Of a stretch of DNA of 62,381 bases, positions 26,899-36,477 are shown one piece after another. The stretch spans positions 1 through 62,381 of the forward strand of contig CALMJS010000003.1 in NCBI GenBank assembly GCA_937864535.1, read 5' to 3'. The translations under genes were made by a program, and so were the position numbers. Within the stretch, counting starts at the first letter, position 1, and every line of letters starts with the position of its first letter. This DNA comes from an uncultured Paracoccaceae bacterium. Its GTDB lineage: Bacteria > Pseudomonadota > Alphaproteobacteria > Rhodobacterales > Rhodobacteraceae. Below the pieces are notes generated by a model that saw only the letters and a program-made list of their open reading frames with translations, had not been told where the DNA came from and searched no databases.

Positions 26899-27822
26899 AT
26901 GCAACCACTCAGAGCCATTACGTTCAAGATCATTTCGGTCGCGGTTTTCGTGACCATGCAGTCGCTGATCAAGGCGACCGCCGATTCCATTCCGCCCGGT
27001 GAGGCGATGTTTTTCAGGTCGTTCTTTGCCTTGCCGATTATCGTCGGCTGGCTGGCCCTGAGGCGCGAACTGGCCACAGGGTTCCGGACCCAAGATCCGA
27101 TGGGCCATGTCTGGCGCGGGATCGTCGGATCGACCTCCATGGGGCTGGGCTTTGCCGCGCTGGGGTATTTGCCACTGCCCGAGGTCACCGCGCTGGGCTA
27201 TGCGACGCCGATCTTTGTCGTGATTTTTGCGGCGATGTTCCTGAATGAACGTATACGCCTGTTTCGGCTGGGGATGGTGGCCCTTGGGCTGGTCGGGGTG
27301 ATGGTCGTGGTGTCGCCCCGTTTGTCTGTCGCTGCTTCGGGGGTGAGCACGGAACAGACTCTTGGCGCGGTTCTGGTGCTGGCTTCGGCGGTTGCAGCGG
27401 CGCAGGCGCAGGTGTTCATCCGCAAATTGACCGCGACTGAAACCACGTCTTCGATCGTGTTCTGGTTTTCGATCACGGCGACCCTGCTGTCACTCATAAC
27501 CCTTTATTGGGGCTGGGAATTGCCGACGCCCAAACAGGCGATCCTCTTGGTCAGCGCAGGTCTGCTGGGCGGGGTCGGTCAGATTCTGCTGACCACAAGC
27601 TATCGGCTGGGCGATGCGTCGCTGGTCGCACCGTTCGACTATGTCTCGATGATTTTCGCGGTGACCATCGGCATGGTATTTTTTGATGAATGGCCGCAGA
27701 AAACCACGTTGATCGGGGCGGCGATCGTGATCAGCGCGGGCGTAATGATCATCCTCAGGGAACGTAAACTGGGACTGGAACGCGCCAGCCAACGCAAGGC
27801 AATGGCGCCCGGCGGAAAATAA
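26899..27822 (+). CDS. EamA/DMT-family transporter
   Basis: 307 residues from ATG 26899 with ten predicted membrane helices in two EamA repeats (first MQPLRAITFKIISVAVFVTMQ onward; second starting near residue 155, TLGAVLVLASAVAAAQAQVF in pieces). GGGGG precedes this ATG; an upstream ATG at 26866 would add eleven residues unlike the family. It is an inner-membrane drug/metabolite-type exporter with undetermined substrate. It converges on ilvE. Confidence 0.88.
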   Translation: MQPLRAITFKIISVAVFVTMQSLIKATADSIPPGEAMFFRSFFALPIIVGWLALRRELATGFRTQDPMGHVWRGIVGSTSMGLGFAALGYLPLPEVTALGYATPIFVVIFAAMFLNERIRLFRLGMVALGLVGVMVVVSPRLSVAASGVSTEQTLGAVLVLASAVAAAQAQVFIRKLTATETTSSIVFWFSITATLLSLITLYWGWELPTPKQAILLVSAGLLGGVGQILLTTSYRLGDASLVAPFDYVSMIFAVTIGMVFFDEWPQKTTLIGAAIVISAGVMIILRERKLGLERASQRKAMAPGGK

Positions 27823-27824
27823 AA

Positions 27825-27843
27825 GGGCGCCCGGAGGCGCCCG
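27825..27843. terminator. Bidirectional terminator between EamA and ilvE
   Basis: GGGCGCC / GGCGCCC arms around a four-base CGGA loop, with A-rich sequence on one side and T-rich on the other. It sits between two converging genes. Confidence 0.75.
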
Positions 27844-27848
27844 ATTCC

Positions 27849-28715
27849 TTAGCTGCGGACCAGCTTTTCATAATCCTCGGCGATGCTGCGTGTGATGTCG
27901 CCCACCTCAAAGGTGTAATCGCCGATCTGGCCGACCGGGGTGACCTCGGCGGCGGTGCCGGTCAACCAGCATTGTTCGAACCCTTCCAACTCTTCGAGCT
28001 GAATGCGGCGTTCGTGCACGGTGATGCCCTTGGCCTGCAACATGCCGATGATGGTCTGACGGGTGATGCCGTTCAGGATCGCGTCCGGCAGCGGCGTGTG
28101 CACTTCGCCATCCTTGACGAAAAAGATGTTCGCGCCGGTCGCTTCGGCGACATAGCCGCGATAGTCGAGGAACAGCGCATCCGAACAGCCTTTGGCTTCG
28201 GCGGCGTGTTTGGACATGGTGCAGATCATATAGAGACCGGCGGCCTTGGCTGCGGTGGGAATGGTTTCGGGGCTGGGACGCTTCCACTTGGCGATGTCCA
28301 GCTTGGCGCCCTTCATCTTGGCGTCGCCATAGTAGGCGCCCCATGTCCATGCCGCGACCGCCATCCGGACCGGATTGCGGGCCGAGGCAACGCCCATATC
28401 TTCGCCAGCGCCACGCCATGCGACCACGCGGACATAGGCGTCTGTCAAACCGTTGGCGGCCAGAACGGCGGTTTTGGCCTCTTCGATCTGGTCGACGGTA
28501 TAGGGGATCGGCATGTCCAGCAGGTCGCCCGACTTGAGCAGGCGGGCCGAATGTTCGCGGCTCTTAAAGATTTTGCCGTTGTAGGCGCGCTCGCCCTCAA
28601 AAACGGAGCTGGCATAGTGCATGGCGTGGGTCAGGATGTGGACCTTGGCGTCGCGCCATTCAACCAACTGACCGTCCATCCAAATTTTGCCGTCGCGATC
28701 ATCATAAGCGGCCAT
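27849..28715 (-). CDS. ilvE: Branched-chain amino-acid aminotransferase
   Basis: 288 residues of fold-type IV PLP enzymes. The N-terminus reads MAAYDDRDGKIWMDGQLVEWRDAKVH, in pieces, typical of alphaproteobacterial IlvE. Later motifs are HYASSVFEGERAY, the PLP-lysine region ICTMSKHAAEAKG, and ATGANIFFVKDG and LNGITRQTII. CGGAGGG lies before ATG 28715; longer starts lack a ribosome site. It interconverts branched-chain amino acids and their 2-oxo acids in the cytoplasm. Confidence 0.95.
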   Translation of the reverse strand: MAAYDDRDGKIWMDGQLVEWRDAKVHILTHAMHYASSVFEGERAYNGKIFKSREHSARLLKSGDLLDMPIPYTVDQIEEAKTAVLAANGLTDAYVRVVAWRGAGEDMGVASARNPVRMAVAAWTWGAYYGDAKMKGAKLDIAKWKRPSPETIPTAAKAAGLYMICTMSKHAAEAKGCSDALFLDYRGYVAEATGANIFFVKDGEVHTPLPDAILNGITRQTIIGMLQAKGITVHERRIQLEELEGFEQCWLTGTAAEVTPVGQIGDYTFEVGDITRSIAEDYEKLVRS

Positions 28716-28858
28716 TCTGCCCTCCGTGTTTTCGTTTCTTTCGTGTGCGCGCCCTAAATGAGTCATAAAGTTGCGCGAAATCGTGAAAGCGCTAACAGTT
28801 GAGGCTTGGAGTGTCAACAAGGCTGACATATCCTAGGCGCAATCAAAAAGGCGTGGAC

Positions 28859-29356
28859 ATGAACGACACTTCGCACAGTCAATCACTCTTGTTCCTGACG
28901 GATGAACAGCTCCGCAAAGGGATCGAGGCGATGTACTTTGCCTATCGCGGGTTTACGGCGGACCCAGATCGCATCCTCGAGGAAAAAGGATATGGCCGCG
29001 CTCACCATCGCGCCATCCACTTTATCCACCGCAGTCCGGGTACGACCGTGAACAATCTGCTGTCGATCCTCGGGGTGACGAAACAATCGTTGAATCGTGT
29101 GCTGCGCGGTTTGATCGAGGACGGTTTGGTCGAGAGCCGGATTGGCCGCGAGGACAAGCGTGAACGCCATCTGTTTCTGACGCCGACCGGAGCGGCATTG
29201 GAGCGGGAGTTATCGGATGCGCAGCGTGACCGGATGCGCGGTGCCTATCGCGCTGCCGGTCCCGCAGCGGTCGCCGGGTTTCGCCAAGTGCTAGAGGCGA
29301 TGATGGATGACGACATCCGTCGCCAATTCGAAGCCCTAAGGGACAAGTCGATATGA
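28859..29356 (+). CDS. petP: MarR-family transcriptional regulator PetP
   Basis: 165 residues with a MarR-type winged helix (GYGRAHHRAIHFIHRSPG, VNNLLSILGVTKQSLNRVLRGLIEDGLVESR in pieces). It overlaps the next gene by ATGA. A MarR protein followed by an OmpR-type regulator is the petP-petR pair of Rhodobacter capsulatus, there found next to petABC; here petABC is 15 kb away. The start at ATG 28859 avoids leader sequence unlike the family. Confidence 0.86.
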   Translation: MNDTSHSQSLLFLTDEQLRKGIEAMYFAYRGFTADPDRILEEKGYGRAHHRAIHFIHRSPGTTVNNLLSILGVTKQSLNRVLRGLIEDGLVESRIGREDKRERHLFLTPTGAALERELSDAQRDRMRGAYRAAGPAAVAGFRQVLEAMMDDDIRRQFEALRDKSI

Positions 29357-30054
29357 GCGCCGATGACGTACATCTGTTGATCGTCGACGACGATGAACGC
29401 ATCCGTAGCCTGTTGCAGAAATTTCTGATCCGTAACGGTTTTCTGGTGACAACGGCACGGGATGCCGCCCATGCGCGTCGTCTGATCGCGGGACTGGATT
29501 TTGATCTGATCGTGCTGGACGTCATGATGCCGGGCGAGGATGGCATCAGTTTTTGCCGGGACCTGCGGCGCACGCTGGCGACCCCTGTGATGTTGCTGAC
29601 GGCCAAGGGCGAGACGAGCGACCGCATTGCCGGACTAGAGGCGGGTGCGGACGATTATTTGTCTAAACCGTTCGAGCCGAAGGAACTGTTGCTGCGGATC
29701 AATGCGATCCTGCGCCGGGTTCCGCAGGTCGCCCCGGCGGTCGTTCTGCCCAAAACGCTGGTTCTGGGGCCCCTAAGGTATGACGTGGACCGGGGCGAGC
29801 TATGGGAGGGGGATCAACTGGTGCGCCTGACCGCGACCGAGAGCCAGTTGATGAAAATCTTTAGCGCCCGCCCCGGCGAAACCGTGACCCGAACCGATCT
29901 GGTCGAAGAGCTGAGCCGCAGCGGCGGACAGACCCAAGAGCGTGCCGTCGACGTTCAAATCACCCGCCTGCGACGCAAGTTGGAGGGCGATCCGAAACAA
30001 CCGCGCTACCTGCAAACCGTGCGCGGGTCGGGTTATATGTTGCAACCGGACTAG
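29353..30054 (+). CDS. petR: OmpR-family response regulator PetR
   Basis: 233 residues: receiver with DDD at 11-13, phospho-acceptor D56 in LIVLDVMMPGEDG and conserved lysine in YLSKPFEPKELL, then an OmpR-type winged helix (QERAVDVQITRLRRKLEGDP, in pieces, and TVRGSGYML). No partner kinase gene is adjacent. It is translationally coupled to petP. In R. capsulatus petR is essential and not confined to bc1 control. Confidence 0.88.
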   Translation: MSADDVHLLIVDDDERIRSLLQKFLIRNGFLVTTARDAAHARRLIAGLDFDLIVLDVMMPGEDGISFCRDLRRTLATPVMLLTAKGETSDRIAGLEAGADDYLSKPFEPKELLLRINAILRRVPQVAPAVVLPKTLVLGPLRYDVDRGELWEGDQLVRLTATESQLMKIFSARPGETVTRTDLVEELSRSGGQTQERAVDVQITRLRRKLEGDPKQPRYLQTVRGSGYMLQPD

Positions 30055-30057
30055 GCC

Positions 30058-30984
30058 ATGACGACAGCATTGATCACCCATCCAGACTGTTTGACGCATG
30101 TCACCCCCGATGGTCACCCTGAACAGGTCGCCCGGCTTCGGGTGATTTTAGCGGCGTTAGAGGGTGTTAATTTGACCCGGACTCTGGCGCCTATGGCGGC
30201 TGACGATGATATTTTGCGGTGCCATCCACAGAGCTACGTCGATGAAATCCGGGCCAAGTCACCCAGCAGCGGGTTTCGCCAGTTGGACGAGGATACGCAT
30301 ATGTCCTCCGGAACGGTTGCTGCGGCATGGCGGGCGGCGGGCGGCGCTGTGCGCGCGGTGGATATGGTGCTGGGTGGTGAGGCGCAGAATGCCTTTGTCG
30401 CGACGCGCCCGCCGGGGCATCATGCCCTAGCCGATGCGCCGATGGGGTTCTGCATCTTTGGCAATGTGGCCATCGCCGCCAAACATGCGCTGGATTTCCA
30501 CGGTCTGAACCGGGTCGCCATCGTCGATTTTGATGTACACCATGGCAACGGTACGCAGGCGCTGTGTCAGGATGATCCGCGGATTCTGACCATCACGTCG
30601 CAGCAGATGCCGCTGTGGCCCGGTTCGGGCGATCCGGTCGATACCGGCGAATTCGACAACGTGGTGAATATTGCGTTCCCGCCCGGTGCCGATTCCGATG
30701 AGTTCCGGCAAGTCTATGAAAATCAGGTGTTCCCGAGGGTTCAGGCATTCCGTCCGCAACTGCTGCTGATATCGGCAGGATTTGATGCACATCGGGATGA
30801 TCCACTGGCGCAGCTGAACTTTGAAACACAGGATTACGATTGGGTCACAAAACGCCTATGTGATGTGGCGGACGAGTGTTGCAAAGGCCGCGTGGTGTCC
30901 GTGCTCGAAGGGGGATATAACCTCGACGCATTGGCGGCCTCGGCGGCTGCGCATGTGAAGGTACTAGAGGAAAGAGGCCGATGA
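30058..30984 (+). CDS. Histone-deacetylase-family amidohydrolase
   Basis: 308 residues of the HDAC/AcuC/AphA zinc hydrolase family: HPEQVARL near the N-terminus, RPPGHHALADAPMGFC with the tandem catalytic histidines, VDFDVHHGNGTQ with zinc ligands, SAGFDAHRDDPL and the C-terminal EGGYNLDALA. The bacterial members deacetylate acetylpolyamines, acetoin-related compounds or other amides. It starts three bases after petR and overlaps xseB (ATGA). Substrate not assignable. Confidence 0.93.
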   Translation: MTTALITHPDCLTHVTPDGHPEQVARLRVILAALEGVNLTRTLAPMAADDDILRCHPQSYVDEIRAKSPSSGFRQLDEDTHMSSGTVAAAWRAAGGAVRAVDMVLGGEAQNAFVATRPPGHHALADAPMGFCIFGNVAIAAKHALDFHGLNRVAIVDFDVHHGNGTQALCQDDPRILTITSQQMPLWPGSGDPVDTGEFDNVVNIAFPPGADSDEFRQVYENQVFPRVQAFRPQLLLISAGFDAHRDDPLAQLNFETQDYDWVTKRLCDVADECCKGRVVSVLEGGYNLDALAASAAAHVKVLEERGR

Positions 30985-31223
30985 CCGATAAACCTGTCAA
31001 CGACATGACCTTTGAAGAGGCCATGAAAGAGCTTGAGACCGTGGTCAATCGGTTGGAACGCGGCGATGTTGCGCTAGAGGAGTCCATCTCCCTTTACGAA
31101 CGCGGTGCTGCCCTGAAATCCCGCTGCGAAGAAAAGCTGAAAGAGGCCGAGGCCAAGGTCGCCAAGATCACCTTTGGCGCGGATGGTGCGCCTGCCGGTA
31201 CGGCTCCGCTGGACGCTGGCTAA
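30981..31223 (+). CDS. xseB: Exodeoxyribonuclease VII small subunit
   Basis: 80 residues with the XseB core: FEEAMKELETVVNRLERGDVALEESISLYERG in pieces, then CEEKLKEAEAKV. It assembles with XseA to degrade single-stranded DNA. Its ATG overlaps the HDAC stop and its stop overlaps the ispA start (TAATG). The xseB-ispA-dxs order is common in proteobacteria. Confidence 0.95.
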   Translation: MTDKPVNDMTFEEAMKELETVVNRLERGDVALEESISLYERGAALKSRCEEKLKEAEAKVAKITFGADGAPAGTAPLDAG

Positions 31224-32080
31224 TGTCGTTTCCCGATGCGTTGACCCGTGCGCGTGATCTGGCCGAGGCGCAGATCGCGGCTGCCTTGACCGACGTCGAT
31301 CTGCCCGTGGCCGAGGCCATGCGGTACGCCGTGCGTGGCGGCAAGGGCCTGCGCGCGTTTCTGGTGATCGAGAGCGCATCGCTCTATGGTATCGAGACTG
31401 CGGCCAGCGTCGCGGCGGCGATTGAATGTGTCCACGCCTATTCGCTGGTACATGATGACCTGCCCTGCATGGACGACGACGATTTGCGTCGTGGTCTGCC
31501 GACGGTTCACCGTAAATGGGACGAGGCGACCGCCGTTCTGGCGGGCGATGCGCTGCAATCGCTGGGCTTTGGCCTGTTGGTGGATGCCGATTGCCCGGCC
31601 GAATATCGGCTGGACCTGATCCGCAGCTTTGCGCTGGCTGGCGGGGTGCGGGGTATGGTCGGCGGGCAGGCGCTGGATATCATGGCGGAAACGGCGGATG
31701 TGCCACTGACGCTGGAACAGGTCATCCGGTTGCAGGCGGGCAAGACGGGCGCGTTGATCACGTGGTCGGCCACCGCAGGTGCGCGGATGGCAGGTGCCGA
31801 TATCACGGCGCTGCAAACCTATGGCGATGCTCTCGGCCTCGCGTTCCAGATCTGGGACGACGTGCTGGATGTGACAGGTGATGCCGCGACGGTTGGCAAG
31901 GCAGTTGGCAAGGATGCCAGCGCGGGCAAGGCCACCTTTGTATCGCTCCTCGGGCTGGATGAGGCCAAGCGCCGCGCTGACGAATTGGTGACGAAGGCTT
32001 GCGATGCGCTAGCTGTTTATGGTCAAAGCGCCGAAACGCTCCGCGAGGCTGCCCGTTTTGTTATTTCGCGCGACAGGTAG
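31223..32080 (+). CDS. ispA: Farnesyl-diphosphate synthase (polyprenyl synthetase)
   Basis: 285 residues, all-helical trans-prenyltransferase. The first aspartate-rich motif lies in HDDLPCMDDDDLRRG and the second in IWDDVLDVTG; GGKGLRAFLV and the substrate loop GGQALDI are also present. It condenses IPP with DMAPP and GPP to FPP. It starts on the last base of xseB and precedes dxs by six bases, forming an isoprenoid operon. Confidence 0.95.
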   Translation: MSFPDALTRARDLAEAQIAAALTDVDLPVAEAMRYAVRGGKGLRAFLVIESASLYGIETAASVAAAIECVHAYSLVHDDLPCMDDDDLRRGLPTVHRKWDEATAVLAGDALQSLGFGLLVDADCPAEYRLDLIRSFALAGGVRGMVGGQALDIMAETADVPLTLEQVIRLQAGKTGALITWSATAGARMAGADITALQTYGDALGLAFQIWDDVLDVTGDAATVGKAVGKDASAGKATFVSLLGLDEAKRRADELVTKACDALAVYGQSAETLREAARFVISRDR

Positions 32081-32086
32081 GTAAAT

Positions 32087-34012
32087 ATGAACGACCGACC
32101 CAACACACCGCTCTTGGACCGCGTTCAGAGCCCGGCTGACATGAAATCCATGTCGGATGCAGACCTGCGACGGCTGGCGGATGAACTGCGGGCCGAAACG
32201 ATCAGCGCGGTGTCTGTCACGGGCGGTCATTTGGGCGCCGGATTGGGCGTTGTCGAAATGACGGTCGCGCTGCATGCGGTGTTCGACACCCCCAAGGACA
32301 AGATCATCTGGGACGTGTCGCACCAGTCCTATCCGCACAAAATCCTGACCGGGCGCCGTGACCGTATCCGCACCCTGCGCACCAAGGACGGTCTGTCAGG
32401 GTTCACCAAGCGCAGCGAGAGCCCCTATGACGCGTTCGGCGCGGGGCATTCGTCCACTTCGATTTCGGCTGCACTGGGCTTTGCCGTGGCACGTGATCTG
32501 GGCGGCGTGACGCCCGAAGGTGTGGGCGATGCGATTGCCGTGATCGGTGACGGGTCGATGTCCGCGGGCATGGCGTTCGAGGCGATGAACAACGCCGGTC
32601 ACTTGAAAAAGCGGATGATCGTTATTTTGAACGACAACGAAATGTCGATTGCCGAACCTGTCGGTGCGCTGTCGTCCTATCTGTCGCGTCTCTATGCGGG
32701 CGAGCCGTTTCAAGAACTCCGCGCTGCCGCCAAGGGTGCGGTCAGCCTGCTGCCGCCGCCGTTCCGCGAAGGTGCCAAGCGCGCCAAGGAGATGGTCAAA
32801 CACATGACCGTTGGCGGCACGATGTTCGAGGAACTGGGGTTCAGCTACATCGGTCCGATCGACGGGCACGACATGGACCAACTGTTGTCTGTCCTGCGCA
32901 CGGTCAAGGCCCGCGCCAACGGGCCGGTCCTGATCCATGCGATCACCAAAAAGGGCAAGGGCTATGCCCCGGCTGAGGCCGCCCGCGACCGTGGCCACGC
33001 GACCGCCAAATTCGATGTGCCCAGCGGCAAACAGCACAAGTCACCGTCAAACGCGCCCAGCTATACCAATGTATTTGCCGAGGCTCTGCTCAAAGAGGCT
33101 GCCAAGGACCCCAAGATTTGCGCCATCACCGCGGCGATGCCGGACGGGACCGGACTGAACAAATTTATGGAACGCTATTCTAGTCGGTGTTTCGATGTCG
33201 GGATCGCCGAACAGCATGCCGTGACCTTTGCCGCCGGTTTGGCGGCTGGCGGGATGAAGCCGTTCTGTGCGCTCTATTCGACCTTCTTGCAGCGCGGTTA
33301 TGACCAGATCGTGCACGATGTGGCGATCCAGCGTCTGCCGGTGCGTTTCCCTATTGATCGCGCTGGCTTGGTCGGGGCGGATGGCGCGACGCATGCCGGG
33401 TCCTATGATGTGGCCTTTATGGCGAACCTGCCCGGCATGGTCGTGATGGCCGCCGCGGACGAGGCGGAACTGGTGCGCATGGTTGTGACCGCCGCCCGCT
33501 ATGACGACGGCCCCATCGCGTTCCGTTTCCCGCGCGGCGAAGGCGTCGGCGTCGAGATTCCCGAAAACGCAGAGCCGCTCGAAATCGGCAAGGGTCGCAT
33601 GATCCGCGAAGGCAAGGGCGTTGCGATCCTGTCATTCGGCACCCGCCTCCAAGAGGTCATGGTCGCAGTCGAGAGCCTGAACGCCAAGGGCATCAGTCCG
33701 ACCGTGGCGGATGCGCGCTTTGCAAAACCGCTGGACCGGGATTTGATCCTGAGGCTCGCTGCGGAACACGACGCGCTGATCACCATCGAAGAAGGCGCTG
33801 CCGGCGGCTTTGGTAGCCATGTCGCGCAACTGTTGTCCGACGAAGGCGTGTTCGATAAGGGCCTGAAATTCCGCAGCATGGTTCTGCCCGATACCTTTAT
33901 CGACCACGCAAATCCGCACGACATGTATGCCACCGCTGGTCTGAACGCCGAGGATATCGAGGCCAAGGTTCTGTCTGTGATGGGCATCGCCAGCATGGGG
34001 AAAACTGCCTGA
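32087..34012 (+). CDS. dxs: 1-deoxy-D-xylulose-5-phosphate synthase
   Basis: 641 residues, full length. Thiamine-diphosphate motif [18 protein letters not shown] is near 150-170, [17 protein letters not shown] near 70, and the transketolase pyrimidine domain has [17 protein letters not shown]. The C-terminal transketolase domain has [12 protein letters not shown]. It makes DXP from pyruvate and glyceraldehyde-3-phosphate, the entry to the MEP pathway, and is thiamine-diphosphate dependent. Confidence 0.97.
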   Translation: MNDRPNTPLLDRVQSPADMKSMSDADLRRLADELRAETISAVSVTGGHLGAGLGVVEMTVALHAVFDTPKDKIIWDVSHQSYPHKILTGRRDRIRTLRTKDGLSGFTKRSESPYDAFGAGHSSTSISAALGFAVARDLGGVTPEGVGDAIAVIGDGSMSAGMAFEAMNNAGHLKKRMIVILNDNEMSIAEPVGALSSYLSRLYAGEPFQELRAAAKGAVSLLPPPFREGAKRAKEMVKHMTVGGTMFEELGFSYIGPIDGHDMDQLLSVLRTVKARANGPVLIHAITKKGKGYAPAEAARDRGHATAKFDVPSGKQHKSPSNAPSYTNVFAEALLKEAAKDPKICAITAAMPDGTGLNKFMERYSSRCFDVGIAEQHAVTFAAGLAAGGMKPFCALYSTFLQRGYDQIVHDVAIQRLPVRFPIDRAGLVGADGATHAGSYDVAFMANLPGMVVMAAADEAELVRMVVTAARYDDGPIAFRFPRGEGVGVEIPENAEPLEIGKGRMIREGKGVAILSFGTRLQEVMVAVESLNAKGISPTVADARFAKPLDRDLILRLAAEHDALITIEEGAAGGFGSHVAQLLSDEGVFDKGLKFRSMVLPDTFIDHANPHDMYATAGLNAEDIEAKVLSVMGIASMGKTA

Positions 34013-34074
34013 CGCAAGGTTTCATTTGGCGCGGTGCCTGTCCCTCTGCAATCTACGCGGCGAGGGAGAGCACC

Positions 34075-34719
34075 ATGTCTAAAACCTTGATGTTTCGGAG
34101 TGTCGTCTTTGCGGCCGCGCTGTTTTACTGCCTGCGGTTCATCGTTGTTGGCGAGTTCGATCAATTTGCCGGACCGTTCCGGTATTTTACGGTCTGGGGT
34201 CTGTTTCTGGCCACCTTTGCCCATAGTCGCACCCTGCTGATCAGCCTTGGCCGGTCACGACGGCGCTGGGACGGGTTCATCGGCGCGGCCGCGGTTCAGA
34301 ACGCGATGGTCGTATTGCTCTATTGGCGGCTCTACTTTGCCGATCCAATGTCGGTGACCAGCGATGGCGCATTAGGACGATGGTGGCTTGAGTATTATCT
34401 GCACGGACTCGGGCCTGCGCTATTGTGGTTAGATGCGCTCCTGCTGCATCGCGGTTTCCGGCGACCCTTGGTGTCGGTAGGTTGGCTGGCCGGGATTATT
34501 GTCGCCTATATCGCGTGGATCGAATGGTTCGTGTCGCGACTTGCCACCGAACCCGTGGGCAAACTGGGCGCTGGGTTTCCCTATCGGTTCCTCAACGATC
34601 TGGACTTTGGTGGCCGTACCAATTTTTACATCAGCAACTTTGTCGTTGCCGTGATCCTGTTGGCGGTGTTTTCGGGTGTTGCCTGGGCTATTCGTCGCCT
34701 AGGGCCAGCAGCGCGTTGA
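34075..34719 (+). CDS. Pr6Pr / FAR-17a-AIG1-like membrane protein
   Basis: 214 residues with about six membrane helices. The pattern FRYFTVWGLFLAT, then YYLHGLGPALLWLDALLL and YRFLNDLD resembles Pr6Pr-type proteins and the AIG1/ADTRP family, in which a threonine and histidine act as the catalytic pair. The corresponding residues here would be T39 and H110. GGGAGAG precedes the ATG. Its 3' end overlaps the convergent epimerase gene by 32 bases. Function is not established. Confidence 0.6.
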   Translation: MSKTLMFRSVVFAAALFYCLRFIVVGEFDQFAGPFRYFTVWGLFLATFAHSRTLLISLGRSRRRWDGFIGAAAVQNAMVVLLYWRLYFADPMSVTSDGALGRWWLEYYLHGLGPALLWLDALLLHRGFRRPLVSVGWLAGIIVAYIAWIEWFVSRLATEPVGKLGAGFPYRFLNDLDFGGRTNFYISNFVVAVILLAVFSGVAWAIRRLGPAAR

Positions 34720-35536
34720 GACCTGCCCGATAGTCCGGGTATTTCAGCCGAACGCCCAGTTCGGTTTTGATCCGTTCGTTGCTGACCTTCTTGCTCTCGG
34801 CGTAAAAGGATCGCGCCATCGGCGTCATATCGGCGGTTTCAAAATCTTCGGCAGGTGGCACCGGCAGACCCAGCAGTTCGGCGGCATAGGCGATCACGTC
34901 TTCGGGCGGAGCGGGGTCGTTGTCGCAGACGTTATAGGCCGCGCCGGGGTTCGGACGGTTGATCGAGGCCAATAGGACCTGTGCGATATCGTCTACGTGG
35001 GTGCGGCTGAACACTTGGCCCTGCTTGATGATCCGGCGCGCGGTGCCATTTCGCACCTTGGCAAAGGGCCCACGTCCGGGGCCGTAAATCCCGGCGAGAC
35101 GGAAAATATGTAATGGCAGGTTCAAATCGCGCCATTGCTGTTCTGCTTTGACACGCAATTGTCCGCGTTTGGTCGCGGGGGTCAGTGGCGACTCCTCGTC
35201 CACCCAGTCACCGCTATGATCGCCATAGACCCCTGTGGTCGACAGATAGCCAACCCACTCAAACTGGCCTGAGCGGGCGCGGATTTCATTGGCGAGGTCG
35301 GCCAGAACCGGGTCGCCGTCCTCATTCGGCGCGGCGCTGATCAGCAGATGTGTCGCCGCATCCAGCGCGGGGATCATGTTGGCGCCGGGCCAGATGCGCG
35401 GTTCGACGCCTTCGGACATCAGGGTGGCAACTTTGTGCTCGGACCGGGTGGTGCCGATCACCCGCCAGTCCGGTGGCAAGATCCGGGTCAATGCCTGTGC
35501 CGAAAACCCGTGCCCAAAAGAGAGGAGTGTCTTCAT
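34688..35536 (-). CDS. NAD(P)-binding epimerase/SDR-like protein (YeeZ-type)
   Basis: 282 residues with an N-terminal Rossmann fold beginning MKTLLSFGHGFSAQAL. It shares YLSTTGVYGDHSGDWVDEESPL with sugar epimerases, where the Y of GVYGD is the usual active-site tyrosine, plus FRLAGIYGPGRGPF and YNVCDNDP. The glycine motif GHGFSAQ is a variant of GxGxxG. ATG 35536 is preferred over one five codons upstream. It overlaps the preceding gene's 3' end and lies three bases from the DUF4253 gene. Substrate unknown. Confidence 0.85.
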   Translation of the reverse strand: MKTLLSFGHGFSAQALTRILPPDWRVIGTTRSEHKVATLMSEGVEPRIWPGANMIPALDAATHLLISAAPNEDGDPVLADLANEIRARSGQFEWVGYLSTTGVYGDHSGDWVDEESPLTPATKRGQLRVKAEQQWRDLNLPLHIFRLAGIYGPGRGPFAKVRNGTARRIIKQGQVFSRTHVDDIAQVLLASINRPNPGAAYNVCDNDPAPPEDVIAYAAELLGLPVPPAEDFETADMTPMARSFYAESKKVSNERIKTELGVRLKYPDYRAGLNALLALGDE

Positions 35537-35538
35537 TC

Positions 35539-36309
35539 TCAGTCCCACCAAAAATGCCAGGTTGGTGCATTGCGCAGCGCAGCCGCGAGGGTGTCCAGAT
35601 TGCCAAATCCCTGATCGATGAGGTCAGGGCAGTAGGCATAGAACTCTTCGGCCAGATCCAGAGATCCGGCCAGATCGCGCGGCGGGCGCAGGACATGGAA
35701 CGTCATCGAATCATGTCCATGTCCGATCAGCCGCGCGCCATAGCGATCCCGCCAGCGGCGGTGCAGGGCGATGTGAACGCCGGCCTCGGGATAGCTATTC
35801 CAGCCGCCGCCGGTGATCAATCCCGGGATCTGGGTCACATCCGCTGTCGGAAACAGGCCGATATAGACCGTTTTGAACGGGGCTGAGGTCAGCGGATTCC
35901 AGACCGCCATATCGATTGCATCGCCATGGGGCGCATGGCTGTACACCGGGCCACGGGGCGGCATATCGGGTGCCTCTGCCCATTCTTCGTGGGCCTGCCG
36001 CATCCATGCATCAAAATCGAACAGGCTACTGCGCCTCAGTGCATTGGCGGGGTCGCTCGCCTGCTGCGCCTCGTGGATCAGTTCGAGAGACCGCATCGAC
36101 CCCAGAATGATCGGCGTGATGTCGCGGTTGTGCGCCTCTTGGGCGATGATTTTCTGCGCCATCCCGCTGGGGCATTCGATCACGGGCCAAACAGGGTCCA
36201 CGCTGCCAACCCTTTGGCCGGGTTGGTAGATCAGAACAGGCTGCGGTTTCGGGCCGAACAGGCGAGTGATCAATTTCATGTCGTCACGTAGTCGTTTCCA
36301 TTCCCGCAT
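35539..36309 (-). CDS. DUF4253 domain-containing protein
   Basis: 256 residues. The C-terminal ~110 residues resemble DUF4253, ending with the characteristic NAPTWHFWWD. The middle has LGSMRSLELIHEAQQ and GPVYSHAPHGDAIDMAVWNPLT, read in parts. No membrane segment or export signal. The ATG at 36279 is an alternative start. It probably forms an operon with the epimerase three bases downstream. The function of the family is unknown. Confidence 0.75.
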   Translation of the reverse strand: MREWKRLRDDMKLITRLFGPKPQPVLIYQPGQRVGSVDPVWPVIECPSGMAQKIIAQEAHNRDITPIILGSMRSLELIHEAQQASDPANALRRSSLFDFDAWMRQAHEEWAEAPDMPPRGPVYSHAPHGDAIDMAVWNPLTSAPFKTVYIGLFPTADVTQIPGLITGGGWNSYPEAGVHIALHRRWRDRYGARLIGHGHDSMTFHVLRPPRDLAGSLDLAEEFYAYCPDLIDQGFGNLDTLAAALRNAPTWHFWWD

Positions 36310-36477
36310 ATGTCACCGGTCAGAACGCTGCGACAAGGATGTTTTGTTCCGGCTTGAACACGATAGGCAGTTGGTATCATCATAGGCAATGGACCGGGTC
36401 ATGATCAAATCCAAGCCGCGTTTGCGCCCAAAGGTGCGTCCGGATGGCTGCGCCCGGTCAAATCCAAAGGACATTTC

